From positions 15,566,801 through 15,630,800 of the forward strand of contig OZ021722.1 in assembly GCA_963978545.1 (NCBI GenBank): a stretch of 64,000 nucleotides of DNA. The letters run 5' to 3'. This DNA is from Linyphia triangularis. Lineage: Eukaryota; Arthropoda; Arachnida; Araneae; Linyphiidae. Position numbers and translations under genes: made by a program. Every line of letters starts with the position of its first letter. Position 1 is the first letter of the stretch. Under the pieces are notes generated by a model. That model ran no database searches and was not told where the DNA came from. It saw only the letters and a program-made list of their open reading frames with translations. This document shows, piece after piece, positions 10,135 to 22,816 of this stretch.

Positions 10135-11284
10135 GCAATTTTCTCGAAAATACAATTCCTTATTGAAATCACATGGCGGACTATTCAATGAATAATTGTT
10201 CAAAAATTAAAATTTTCAAAATTTTTTCCCGTTTAGGATATTGTAACTTATATATAGGAGAATATCCAATTTCAATTTTATAACACTCACTAAATAAGAA
10301 GCGGGTCTATAGTTGGTTCAAAATGTGCAATTTTCTCAAAAATAAAATTTCACAATTGAAAACAAATGCCGGACTGTTCAATGAATTATTGTTCAAAAAG
10401 TAAAATTTTCAAAATTTGTTCCGTTTGGTGATATTGAAGCTTATATATAGGAGAATCTCCAATTCCAATTTTATAACACTCACTAAATAAGAAGTGGGTC
10501 TATAGTTGGTTCAAAATGTACAATTTTCTCAAAAATAAGATTTCGCCATTGGAAACACATGACGGACTGTTCAATGAATTATTGTTCAAAAAGTAAAATT
10601 TTCAAAATTTTTTCCGGTTTGTGATATTAAAGCTTATATATAGGAGAATCTCCAATTCCAATTTTATAACACTCACTAAATAAAAAGTGGGTCTATAGTT
10701 GGTTCAAAATGTGCAAATTTCTCAAAAATAAAATTTCCCCATTGAAAACACATGGCGGACTGTTCAATGAATTATTGTTCAAAAAGTAAAATTTTCAAAA
10801 TTTTTTCCGGTTTGTGATATCGAAGCTCATATATAGGAGAATTTCGAATTTGAATTTTATAACACTCACTAAATAAGAAGTGGGTCTAAAGTTGTTCCAA
10901 AAAGTGCGATTTTCTCAAAAATAAGATTTCGCCATTGAAAACACATGACGGACTATTCAATGAATAATTTTTCAAAAAGTAAAATTTTCAAAATTTGTTC
11001 CGGTGTGTGATATTGAAGCTTATATATAGGAGAATCTCCAATTCCAATTTTATAACACTCACTAAATAAGAAGCGGGTCTATAGTTGGTTCAAAATGTGC
11101 AATTTTCTCAAAAATAAAATTTCACAATTGAAAACACATGGCGGACTGTTCAATGAATTATTGTTCAAAAAGTAAAATTTTCAAAATTTTTTCCGGTTTG
11201 TGATATTGAAGCTCATATATAGGAGAATCTCCTATTCGAATTCTATAACACTCACTAAATAAGAAGTGGGTCTAAAGTTGGTCC
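10135..11284. repeat. Monomer block M6 (5 monomers)
   Basis: Five monomers, closely matching M3; both contain AAAATGTACAATTT. The boundary of the large super-unit copy A lies in this block near 10.6 kb, where similarity to 29.4-29.5 kb becomes patchy. Confidence 0.88.
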
Positions 11285-11988
11285 TAAAACTTGAACTTTC
11301 AAAATTTTCGTTTAAAATTTTCCCCATGTTAACAGTATGGAAAATTTCACACTTCTAAATTTTCAAAATTTTACAATCATTTTGCAACTAGGGTAACAGA
11401 AATTGTCATCCGAATCGATTTCCACATTCAAGTGGTTATTAAAATGAAATTTTACTTCTCAAAATTCGGTTATTGCCAAAAAATGTTTATATCCCTTTGA
11501 ATATACATTAAACTTGCCAATCCTTAGGCAATTTTCCAATTCTCAATTTTCGAATTTTAACCTTAATTTGTAGCCTAGGATAATAAAAGTCATCTTTCGA
11601 TTTCTTTCTGATCATCAATTTGCTCATGAAATATTATTTTAGTACACAATATCGAAGCAATGCTAAGTAAATTAAAGCCTCAAAACAGTTTCTGAGCGCT
11701 TTCGTTTCAAAATTTCAACTTCTCATAGAGCTATTCAAAAATAGTTTTTTTTGCCAAAATTTTGAAATTTGTTTGATTTTTAATGTGTTTTTGAATAAAA
11801 AAACACAATTTGGAACCATTTGTTAAAAATGAAATTTTCCATTCAAATACACTCAAAACTGAAATATTTCAAGATTTTCGAAAAATTGAATTTTTTATTT
11901 TTAGAATACTTTTTTTTAATTAAAATTTGTTACAAGAATAACTATAAAACATATATCCAACTGCAATTCGCAATTTGAAAGCATTTGA
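11285..11988. repeat. L7, class alpha, 704 bp
   Basis: First L of copy A. It has CCAAAAAATGTTTATATCC where most copies read ATCTTTATATCC; only L13 shares this change, which ties copies A and B together at this point. Confidence 0.92.
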
Positions 11989-12945
11989 GCAATTTTCTCG
12001 AAAATACAATTCTACATTGAAATTACATGGCGGACTATTCAATGAATAATTGTTCAAAAAGTAAAATTTTCAAAATTTGTTCCGTTTGGTGATATTGAAG
12101 CTTATATATAGGAGAATCTCCAATTCCAATTTTATAACACTCACTAAATAAGAACTGGGTCTATAGTTGGTTCAAAATGTGCAATTTTCTCAAAAATAAG
12201 ATTTCGCCATTGGAAACACATGACGGACTGTTCAATGAATTATTGTTCAAAAAGTAAAATTTTCAAAATTTTTTCCGGTTTGTGATATTAAAGCTTATAT
12301 ATAGGAGAATCTCCAATTCCAATTTTATAACACTCACTAAATAAAAAGTGGGTCTATAGTTGGTTCAAAATGTGCAAATTTCTCAAAAATAAAATTTCCC
12401 CATTGAAAACACATGGCGGACTGTTCAATGAATTATTGTTCAAAAAGTAAAATTTTCAAAAATTTTTCCGGTTTGTGATATCGAAGCTCATATATAGGAG
12501 AATTTCGAATTTGAATTTTATAACACTCACTAAATAAGAAGTGGGTCTAAAGTTGTTCCAAAAAGTGCGATTTTCTCAAAAATAAGATTTCGCCATTGAA
12601 AACACATGACGGACTATTCAATGAATAATTTTTCAAAAAGTAAAATTTTCAAAATTTGTTCCGGTGTGTGATATTGAAGCTTATATATAGGAGAATCTCC
12701 AATTCCAATTTTATAACACTCACTAAATAAGAAGCGGGTCTATAGTTGGTTCAAAATGTGCAATTTTCTCAAAAATAAAATTTCACAATTGAAAACACAT
12801 GGCGGACTGTTCAATGAATTATTGTTCAAAAAGTAAAATTTTCAAAATTTTTCCCGGTTTGTGATATTGAAGCTCATATATAGGAGAATCTCCTATTCGA
12901 ATTTTATAACACTCACTAAATAAGAAGTGGGTCTAAAGTTGGTCC
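11989..12945. repeat. Monomer block M7 (4 monomers)
   Basis: Four monomers in the series P, P, Q, P, then an R head with TTTTTCCCGG. AAGAACTGGGTC in the first monomer is shared with M1 and M13. Confidence 0.91.
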
Positions 12946-13661
12946 TAAAACTTGAACTTTCAAAATTTTCGTTTAAAATTTTCCCCATGTTAACAGTATG
13001 GAAAATTTCACACTTCTAAATTTTCAAAATTTTACAATCATTTTGCAACTAGGGTAACAGAAATTGTCATCCGAATCGATTTCCACATTCAAGTGGTTAT
13101 TAAAATGAAATTTTACTTCTCAAAATTCGGTTATTGCCAAAAAATCTTTATATCCCTTTGAATATACATTAAACTTGCCAATCCTTAGGCAATTTTCCAA
13201 TTCTCAATTTTCGAATTTTAACCTTAATTTGTAGCCTAGGATAATAAAAGTCATCTTTCGATTTCTTTCTGATCATCAATTTGCTCATGAAATATTATTT
13301 TAGTACACAATATCGAAGCAATGCTAAGTAAATTAAAGCCTCAAAACAGTTTCTGAGCGCTTTCGTTTCAAAATTTCAACTTCTCATAGAGCTATTCAAA
13401 AATAGTTTTTTTTGCCAAAATTTTGAAATTTGTTTGATTTTTAATGTGTTTTTGAATAAAAAAACACAATTTGGAACAATTTGTTAAAAATGAAATTTTC
13501 CATTCAAATACACTCAAAACTGAAATATTTCAAGATTTTCGAATTTTTGAATTTTGAATTGAATTTTTTATTTTTAGAATACTTTTTTTTAATTAAAATT
13601 TGGTACAAGAATAACTATAAAACATATATCCAACTGCAATTCGCAATTTGAAAGCATTTGA
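12946..13661. repeat. L8, class beta, 716 bp
   Basis: Matches L2 and L14, including the 12 bp longer right part. It lies 10,568 bp from L2, as L7 does from L1, so the left flank of the window duplicates this region. Confidence 0.92.
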
Positions 13662-16218
13662 GCAATTTTCTCGAAAATACAATTCCTTATTGAAATCACA
13701 TGGCGGACTATTCAATGAATAATTGTTCAAAAATTAAAATTTTCAAAATTTTTTCCCGTTTGTGATATTGTAACTTATATATAGGAGAATATCCAATTTC
13801 AATTTTATAAAACTCACTAAATAAGAAGCGGGTCTATAGTTGGTTCAAAATGTGCAATTTTCTCAAAAATAAAATTTCACAATTGAAAACAAATGCCGGA
13901 CTGTTCAATGAATTATTGTTCAAAAAGTAAAATTTTCAAAATTTGTTCCGGTGTGTGATATTGAAGCTTATATATAGGAGAATCTCCAAATCCAATTTTA
14001 TAACACTCACTAAATAAGAAGTGGGTCTATAGACGGTTCAAAATGTGCAAATTTCTCAAAAATAAAATTTCCCCATTGAAAACACATGGCGGACTGTTCA
14101 ATGAATTATTGTTAAAAAAGTAAAATTTTCAAAATTTTTTCCGGTTTGTGATATCGAAGCTCATATATAGGAGAATCTCGAATTTGAATTTTATAACACT
14201 CACTAAATAAGAAGTGAGTCTAAAGTTGTTCCAAAAAGTGCAATTATCTAAAAAATAAAATTTCCCCATTGAAAACACATGGCGGACTGTTCAATGAATT
14301 ATTGTTCAAAAAGTAAAATTTTCAAAATTTTTTCCGGTTTGTGATATTGAAGCTCATATAGAGGAGAATCTCGAATTTGAATTTTATAACACTCACTAAA
14401 TAAGAAGGGGGTCTAAAATTGTTCCAAAAAGTGCAATTTTCTCAAAAATAAGATTTCGCCATTGGAAACACATGACGGACTATTCAATGAATAATTTTTC
14501 AAAAAGTAAAATTTTCAAAATTTGTTCCGGTGTGTGATATTGAAGCTTATGTATAGGAGAATCTCCAATTCCAATTTTATAACACTCACTGAATAAGAAG
14601 CGGGTCTATAGTTGGTTCAAAATGTGCAATTTTCTCAAAAATAAAATTTCACAATTGAAAACACATGGCGGACTGTTCAATGAATTATTGTTCAAAAAGT
14701 AAAATTTTCAAAATTTGTACCGGTGTGTGATATTGAAGCTTATATATAGGAGAATCTCCAATTCCAATTTTATAACACTCACTAAATAAGATGTGTGTCT
14801 ATAGTTGGTTCAAAATGTGCAAATTTCTCAAAAATAAAATTTCCCCATTGAAAACGCATGGCGGACTGTTCAATGAATTATTGTTCAAAAAGTAAAATTT
14901 TCAAAATTTTTTCCGGTTTGTGATATTGAAGCTCATATAGAGGAGAATCTCGAATTTGAATTTTATAACACTCACTAAATAAGAAGGGGGTCTAAAATTG
15001 TTCCAAAAAGTGCAATTTTCTCAAAAATAAGATTTCGCCATTGGAAACACATGACGGACTATTCAATGAATAATTTTTCAAAAAGTAAAATTTTCAAAAT
15101 TTGTTCCGGTGTGTGATATTGAAGCTTATATATAGGAGAATCTCCAATTACAATTTTATAACACTCACTGAATAAGAAGCGGGTCTATAGTTGGTTCAAA
15201 ATGTGCAATTTTCTCAAAAATAAAATTTCACAATTGAAAACACATGGCGGACTGTTCAATGAATTATTGTTCAAAAAGTAAAATTTTCAAAATTTGTTCC
15301 GGTGTGTGATATTGAAGCTTATATATAGGAGAATCTCCAATTCCAATTTTATAACACTCACTAAATAAGATGTGTGTCTATAGTTGGTTCAAAATGTGCA
15401 AATTTCTCAAAAATAAAATTTCCCCATTGAAAACGCATGGCGGACTGTTCAATGAATTATTGTTCAAAAAGTAAAATTTTCAAAATTTTTTCCGGTTTGT
15501 GATATCGAAGCTCATATATAGGAGAATCTCGAATTTGAATTTTATAACACTCACTAAATAAGAAGTGGGTCTAAAGTTGTTCCAAAAAGTGCAATTTTCT
15601 CAAAAATAAGATTTCGCCATTGGAAACACATGACGGACTATTCAATGAATAATTTTTCAAAAAGTAAAATTTTCAAAATTTGTTCCGGTGTGTGATATTG
15701 AAGCTTATATATAGGAGAATCTCCAATTCCAATTTTATAACACTCACTAAATAAGAAGCAGGTCTATAGTTGGTTCAAAATGTGCAATTTTCTCAAAAAT
15801 AAAATTTCACAATTGAAAACACATGGCGGACTGTTCAATGAATTATTGTTCAAAAAGTAAAATTTTCAAAATTTGTTCCGATGTGTGATATTGAAGCTTA
15901 TATATAGGAGAATCTCCAATTCCAATTTTATAACACTCACTAAATAAGAAGTGGGTCTATACTTGGTTCAAAATGTGCAAATTTCTCAAAAATAAAATTT
16001 CCCCATTGAAAACACATGGCGGACTGTTCAATGAATTATTTTTCAAAAAGTAAAATTTTCAAAATTTTTTCCGGTTTGTGATATTGAAGCTCATATATAA
16101 CAGAATCTCGAATTTGAATTTTATAACACTCACTAAATAAGAAGTGGGTCTAAAGATGTTCCAAAAAGTGCAATTTTCTCAAAAATAAGATTTCGAAATT
16201 GGAAACACATGACGGACT

Positions 16219-16653
16219 ATTCAATGAATAATTTTTCAAAAAGTAAAATTTTCAAAATTTGTTCCGGTGTGTGATATTGAAGCTTATATATAGGAGAACC
16301 TCCAATTCCAATTTTATAACACTCACTAAATAAGAAGCGGGTCTATAGTTGGTTCAAAATGTGCAATTTTCTCAAAAGTAAAATTCCACACATTGAATTT
16401 TTTCCCCCAAAAAGCAATTTTCACGAAAATACAATTCCCCCATTGAAAACACATGGCGAAATATTCAATGAATTATTGATCAAAAAGTAAAATTTTCCAA
16501 AATTTTTCCCTTTTTTTATATTGAAGCTCATATATAGGAGAATCTCCAATTCAAATTTTATAACACTCACTAAATAAGAAGTGTGTCTAAAGTTGGTCCA
16601 AAAAGCAATTTTCACGAAAATAAAATTCCCTCATTGAAAACACATGGCGGACT
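16219..16653. repeat. 244/191 variant pair S1
   Basis: Reference pair. The first monomer (16,219-16,462) is 244 bp because its end holds CACACATTGAATTTTTTCCC and then a second monomer tail starting CCAAAAAGCAATTTTCACG. The second (16,463-16,653) is 191 bp with CCCTTTTTTTATATTG. The partial tail duplication creates a 64-codon reverse-strand open frame with a GTG start, an accident of the repeat. Confidence 0.9.
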
Positions 16654-18004
16654 ATTCAATGAATTATTGTTCAAAAAGTAAAATTTTCAAAATTTTTTCC
16701 GGTTTGAGATATCGAAGCTCATATATAGGAGAATTTCGAATTTGAATTTTATAACACTCACTAAATAAGAAGTGGTTCTAAAGTTGTTCCAAAAAGTGCG
16801 ATTTTCTCAAAAATAAGATTTCGCCATTGAAAACACATGACGGACTATTCAATGAATAATTTTTCAAAAAGTAAAATTTTCAAAATTTGTTCCGGTGTGT
16901 GATATTGAAGCTTATATATAGGAGAATCTCCAATTACAATTTTATAACACTCACTGAATAAGAAGCGGGTCTATAGTTGGTTCAAAATGTGCAATTTTCT
17001 CAAAAATAAAATTTCACAATTGAAAACACATGGCGGACTGTTCAATGAATTATTGTTCAAAAAGTAAAATTTTCAAAATTTGTTCCGGTGTGTGATATTG
17101 AAGCTTATATATAGGAGAATCTCCAATTCCAATTTTATAACACTCACTAAATAAGATGTGTGTCTATAGTTGGTTCAAAATGTGCAAATTTCTCAAAAAT
17201 AAAATTTCCCCATTGAAAACGCATGGCGGACTGTTCAATGAATTATTGTTCAAAAAGTAAAATTTTCAAAATTTTTTCCGGTTTGTGATATCGAAGCTCA
17301 TATATAGGAGAATCTCGAATTTGAATTTTATAACACTCACTAAATAAGAAGTGGGTCTAAAGTTGTTCCAAAAAGTGCAATTTTCTCAAAAATAAGATTT
17401 CGCCATTGGAAACACATGACGGACTATTCAATGAATAATTTTTCAAAAAGTAAAATTTTCAAAATTTGTTCCGGTGTGTGATATTGAAGCTTATATATAG
17501 GAGAATCTCCAATTCCAATTTTATAACACTCACTAAATAAGAAGCAGGTCTATAGTTGGTTCAAAATGTGCAATTTTCTCAAAAATAAAATTTCACAATT
17601 GAAAACACATGGCGGACTGTTCAATGAATTATTGTTCAAAAAGTAAAATTTTCAAAATTTGTTCCGATGTGTGATATTGAAGCTTATATATAGGAGAATC
17701 TCCAATTCCAATTTTATAACACTCACTAAATAAGAAGTGGGTCTATACTTGGTTCAAAATGTGCAAATTTCTCAAAAATAAAATTTCCCCATTGAAAACA
17801 CATGGCGGACTGTTCAATGAATTATTTTTCAAAAAGTAAAATTTTCAAAATTTTTTCCGGTTTGTGATATTGAAGCTCATATATAACAGAATCTCGAATT
17901 TGAATTTTATAACACTCACTAAATAAGAAGTGGGTCTAAAGATGTTCCAAAAAGTGCAATTTTCTCAAAAATAAGATTTCGAAATTGGAAACACATGACG
18001 GACT

Positions 18005-18439
18005 ATTCAATGAATAATTTTTCAAAAAGTAAAATTTTCAAAATTTGTTCCGGTGTGTGATATTGAAGCTTATATATAGGAGAACCTCCAATTCCAATTT
18101 TATAACACTCACTAAATAAGAAGCGGGTCTATAGTTGGTTCAAAATGTGCAATTTTCTCAAAAGTAAAATTCCACACATTGAATTTTTTCCCCCAAAAAG
18201 CAATTTTCACGAAAATACAATTCCCCCATTGAAAACACATGGCGAAATATTCAATGAATTATTGATCAAAAAGTAAAATTTTCCAAAATTTTTCCCTTTT
18301 TTTATATTGAAGCTCATATATAGGAGAATCTCCAATTCAAATTTTATAACACTCACTAAATAAGAAGTGTGTCTAAAGTTGGTCCAAAAAGCAATTTTCA
18401 CGAAAATAAAATTCCCTCATTGAAAACACATGGCGGACT
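18005..18439. repeat. 244/191 variant pair S2
   Basis: Same as S1, 1786 bp further on. I saw no difference from S1. Confidence 0.9.
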
Positions 18440-19790
18440 ATTCAATGAATTATTGTTCAAAAAGTAAAATTTTCAAAATTTTTTCCGGTTTGAGATATCG
18501 AAGCTCATATATAGGAGAATTTCGAATTTGAATTTTATAACACTCACTAAATAAGAAGTGGTTCTAAAGTTGTTCCAAAAAGTGCGATTTTCTCAAAAAT
18601 AAGATTTCGCCATTGAAAACACATGACGGACTATTCAATGAATAATTTTTCAAAAAGTAAAATTTTCAAAATTTGTTCCGGTGTGTGATATTGAAGCTTA
18701 TATATAGGAGAATCTCCAATTACAATTTTATAACACTCACTGAATAAGAAGCGGGTCTATAGTTGGTTCAAAATGTGCAATTTTCTCAAAAATAAAATTT
18801 CACAATTGAAAACACATGGCGGACTGTTCAATGAATTATTGTTCAAAAAGTAAAATTTTCAAAATTTGTTCCGGTGTGTGATATTGAAGCTTATATATAG
18901 GAGAATCTCCAATTCCAATTTTATAACACTCACTAAATAAGATGTGTGTCTATAGTTGGTTCAAAATGTGCAAATTTCTCAAAAATAAAATTTCCCCATT
19001 GAAAACGCATGGCGGACTGTTCAATGAATTATTGTTCAAAAAGTAAAATTTTCAAAATTTTTTCCGGTTTGTGATATCGAAGCTCATATATAGGAGAATC
19101 TCGAATTTGAATTTTATAACACTCACTAAATAAGAAGTGGGTCTAAAGTTGTTCCAAAAAGTGCAATTTTCTCAAAAATAAGATTTCGCCATTGGAAACA
19201 CATGACGGACTATTCAATGAATAATTTTTCAAAAAGTAAAATTTTCAAAATTTGTTCCGGTGTGTGATATTGAAGCTTATATATAGGAGAATCTCCAATT
19301 CCAATTTTATAACACTCACTAAATAAGAAGCAGGTCTATAGTTGGTTCAAAATGTGCAATTTTCTCAAAAATAAAATTTCACAATTGAAAACACATGGCG
19401 GACTGTTCAATGAATTATTGTTCAAAAAGTAAAATTTTCAAAATTTGTTCCGATGTGTGATATTGAAGCTTATATATAGGAGAATCTCCAATTCCAATTT
19501 TATAACACTCACTAAATAAGAAGTGGGTCTATACTTGGTTCAAAATGTGCAAATTTCTCAAAAATAAAATTTCCCCATTGAAAACACATGGCGGACTGTT
19601 CAATGAATTATTTTTCAAAAAGTAAAATTTTCAAAATTTTTTCCGGTTTGTGATATTGAAGCTCATATATAACAGAATCTCGAATTTGAATTTTATAACA
19701 CTCACTAAATAAGAAGTGGGTCTAAAGATGTTCCAAAAAGTGCAATTTTCTCAAAAATAAGATTTCGAAATTGGAAACACATGACGGACT

Positions 19791-20225
19791 ATTCAATGAA
19801 TAATTTTTCAAAAAGTAAAATTTTCAAAATTTGTTCCGGTGTGTGATATTGAAGCTTATATATAGGAGAACCTCCAATTCCAATTTTATAACACTCACTA
19901 AATAAGAAGCGGGTCTATAGTTGGTTCAAAATGTGCAATTTTCTCAAAAGTAAAATTCCACACATTGAATTTTTTCCCCCAAAAAGCAATTTTCACGAAA
20001 ATACAATTCCCCCATTGAAAACACATGGCGAAATATTCAATGAATTATTGATCAAAAAGTAAAATTTTCCAAAATTTTTCCCTTTTTTTATATTGAAGCT
20101 CATATATAGGAGAATCTCCAATTCAAATTTTATAACACTCACTAAATAAGAAGTGTGTCTAAAGTTGGTCCAAAAAGCAATTTTCACGAAAATAAAATTC
20201 CCTCATTGAAAACACATGGCGGACT
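19791..20225. repeat. 244/191 variant pair S3
   Basis: Third pair, again 1786 bp on. It is followed by the GGTTTGAGATATCG monomer, as are the other pairs except S11. Confidence 0.9.
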
Positions 20226-22099
20226 ATTCAATGAATTATTGTTCAAAAAGTAAAATTTTCAAAATTTTTTCCGGTTTGAGATATCGAAGCTCATATATAG
20301 GAGAATTTCGAATTTGAATTTTATAACACTCACTAAATAAGAAGTGGTTCTAAAGTTGTTCCAAAAAGTGCGATTTTCTCAAAAATAAGATTTCGCCATT
20401 GAAAACACATGACGGACTATTCAATGAATAATTTTTCAAAAAGTAAAATTTTCAAAATTTGTTCCGGTGTGTGATATTGAAGCTTATATATAGGAGAATC
20501 TCCAATTACAATTTTATAACACTCACTGAATAAGAAGCGGGTCTATAGTTGGTTCAAAATGTGCAATTTTCTCAAAAATAAAATTTCACAATTGAAAACA
20601 CATGGCGGACTGTTCAATGAATTATTGTTCAAAAAGTAAAATTTTCAAAATTTGTTCCGGTGTGTGATATTGAAGCTTATATATAGGAGAATCTCCAATT
20701 CCAATTTTATAACACTCACTAAATAAGATGTGTGTCTATAGTTGGTTCAAAATGTGCAAATTTCTCAAAAATAAAATTTCCCCATTGAAAACACATGGCG
20801 GACTGTTCAATGAATTATTGTTAAAAAAGTAAAATTTTCAAAATTTTTTCCGGTTTGTGATATCGAAGCTCATATATAGGAGAATCTCGAATTTGAATTT
20901 TATAACACTCACTAAATAAGAAGTGAGTCTAAAGTTGTTCCAAAAAGTGCAATTATCTAAAAAATAAAATTTCCCCATTGAAAACACATGGCGGACTGTT
21001 CAATGAATTATTGTTCAAAAAGTAAAATTTTCAAAATTTTTTCCGGTTTGTGATATTGAAGCTCATATAGAGGAGAATCTCGAATTTGAATTTTATAACA
21101 CTCACTAAATAAGAAGGGGGTCTAAAATTGTTCCAAAAAGTGCAATTTTCTCAAAAATAAGATTTCGCCATTGGAAACACATGACGGACTATTCAATGAA
21201 TAATTTTTCAAAAAGTAAAATTTTCAAAATTTGTTCCGGTGTGTGATATTGAAGCTTATGTATAGGAGAATCTCCAATTCCAATTTTATAACACTCACTG
21301 AATAAGAAGCGGGTCTATAGTTGGTTCAAAATGTGCAATTTTCTCAAAAATAAAATTTCACAATTGAAAACACATGGCGGACTGTTCAATGAATTATTGT
21401 TCAAAAAGTAAAATTTTCAAAATTTGTACCGGTGTGTGATATTGAAGCTTATATATAGGAGAATCTCCAATTCCAATTTTATAACACTCACTAAATAAGA
21501 TGTGTGTCTATAGTTGGTTCAAAATGTGCAAATTTCTCAAAAATAAAATTTCCCCATTGAAAACGCATGGCGGACTGTTCAATGAATTATTGTTCAAAAA
21601 GTAAAATTTTCAAAATTTTTTCCGGTTTGTGATATCGAAGCTCATATATAGGAGAATCTCGAATTTGAATTTTATAACACTCACTAAATAAGAAGTGGGT
21701 CTAAAGTTGTTCCAAAAAGTGCAATTTTCTCAAAAATAAAATTTCACAATTGAAAACACATGGCGGACTGTTCAATGAATTATTGTTCAAAAAGTAAAAT
21801 TTTCAAAATTTGTTCCGGTGTGTGATATTGAAGCATATATATAGGAGAATCTCCAATTCCAATTTTATAACACTCACTAAATAAGATGTGTGTCTATAGT
21901 TGGTTCAAAATGTGCAAATTTCTCAAAAATAAAATTTCCCCATTGAAAACGCATGGCGGACTGTTCAATGAATTATTGTTAAAAAAGTAAAATTTTCAAA
22001 ATTTTTTCCGGTTTGTGATATTGAAGCTCATATATAGGAGAATCTCCTATTCGAATTTTATAACACTCACTAAATAAGAAGTGGGTCTAAAGTTGGTCC

Positions 22100-22816
22100 T
22101 AAAAATTGAACTTTCAAAATTTTCGTTTCAAATTTTCCCCATGTTAACAGTATGGAAAATTTCACACTTCTAAATTTTCAAAATTTTACAATCATTTTGC
22201 AACTAAGGTAACAGAAATTGTCATCCGAATCGATTTCCACATTCAAGTGGTTATTAAAATGAAATTTTACTTCTCAAAATTCGGTTATTGCCAAAAAAAT
22301 CTTTATATCCCTTTGAATATACATTAAACTTGCCAATCCTTAGGCAATTTTCCAATTCTCAATTTTCGAATTTTAACCTTAATTTGTAGCCTAGGATAAT
22401 AAAAGTCTTTTTTCGATTTCTTTCTGATCATCAATTTGCTCATGAAATATTATTTTAGTACACAATATCGAAGCAATGCTAAGTAAATTAAAGCCTCAAA
22501 ACAGTTTCTGAGCGCTTTCGTTTCAAAATTTCAACTTCTCATAGAGCTATTCAAAAATAGTTTTTTTTGCCAAAATTTTGAAATTTGTTTGATTTTTAAT
22601 GTGTTTTTGAATAAAAAAACACAATTTGGAACAATTTGTTAAAAATGAAATTTTCCATTCAAATACACTCAAAACTGAAATATTTCAAGATTTTCGAATT
22701 TTTGAATTTTGAATTGAATTTTTTATTTTTAGAATACTTTTTTTTAATTAAAATTTGGTACAAGAATAACTATAAAACATATATCCAACTGCAATTCGCA
22801 ATTTGAAAGCATTTGA
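22100..22816. repeat. L9, class gamma, 717 bp
   Basis: CGTTTCAAA, CTAAGGTAAC, seven A in GCCAAAAAAATC, long right part. AAAGTCTTTTTTCG replaces AAAGTCATCTTTCG here and in L15 only, a further link between copies A and B. Confidence 0.92.

Larger units (their letters stand above)
15061..20790. repeat. 1786 bp higher-order unit, about three tandem copies
   Basis: Nine monomers make one unit: seven of 193 bp, one of 244 and one of 191. Full copies are 16,654-18,439 and 18,440-20,225; the 15,061-16,653 stretch lacks the first monomer and 20,226-20,790 is a start only. Marks repeating in register are CCAATTACAA with CACTGAATAAG, AGATGTGTGTC, AGCAGGTC, CCGATGTGTG and ATATAACAG. Confidence 0.9.
13662..22099. 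repeat. Monomer block M8 (42 monomers)
   Basis: The longest stretch without L: 42 monomers including three 244/191 variant pairs, which together add 147 bp. The length fits 42 x 193 + 147 plus the usual composite head and tail. It opens with the TTATAAAACTCAC monomer and contains the tandem 1786 bp units. I searched the length for anything non-satellite and saw nothing. Confidence 0.92.

Noticed and set aside
16421..16615. 64-codon reverse open frame repeated 11 times
   Set aside because: It starts with GTG and spans the 244/191 junction, reading the reverse of the satellite monomer. The two variants I saw (a Leu to Phe and a Gly to Asp change) are both amino-acid changing, so there is no sign of protein constraint.
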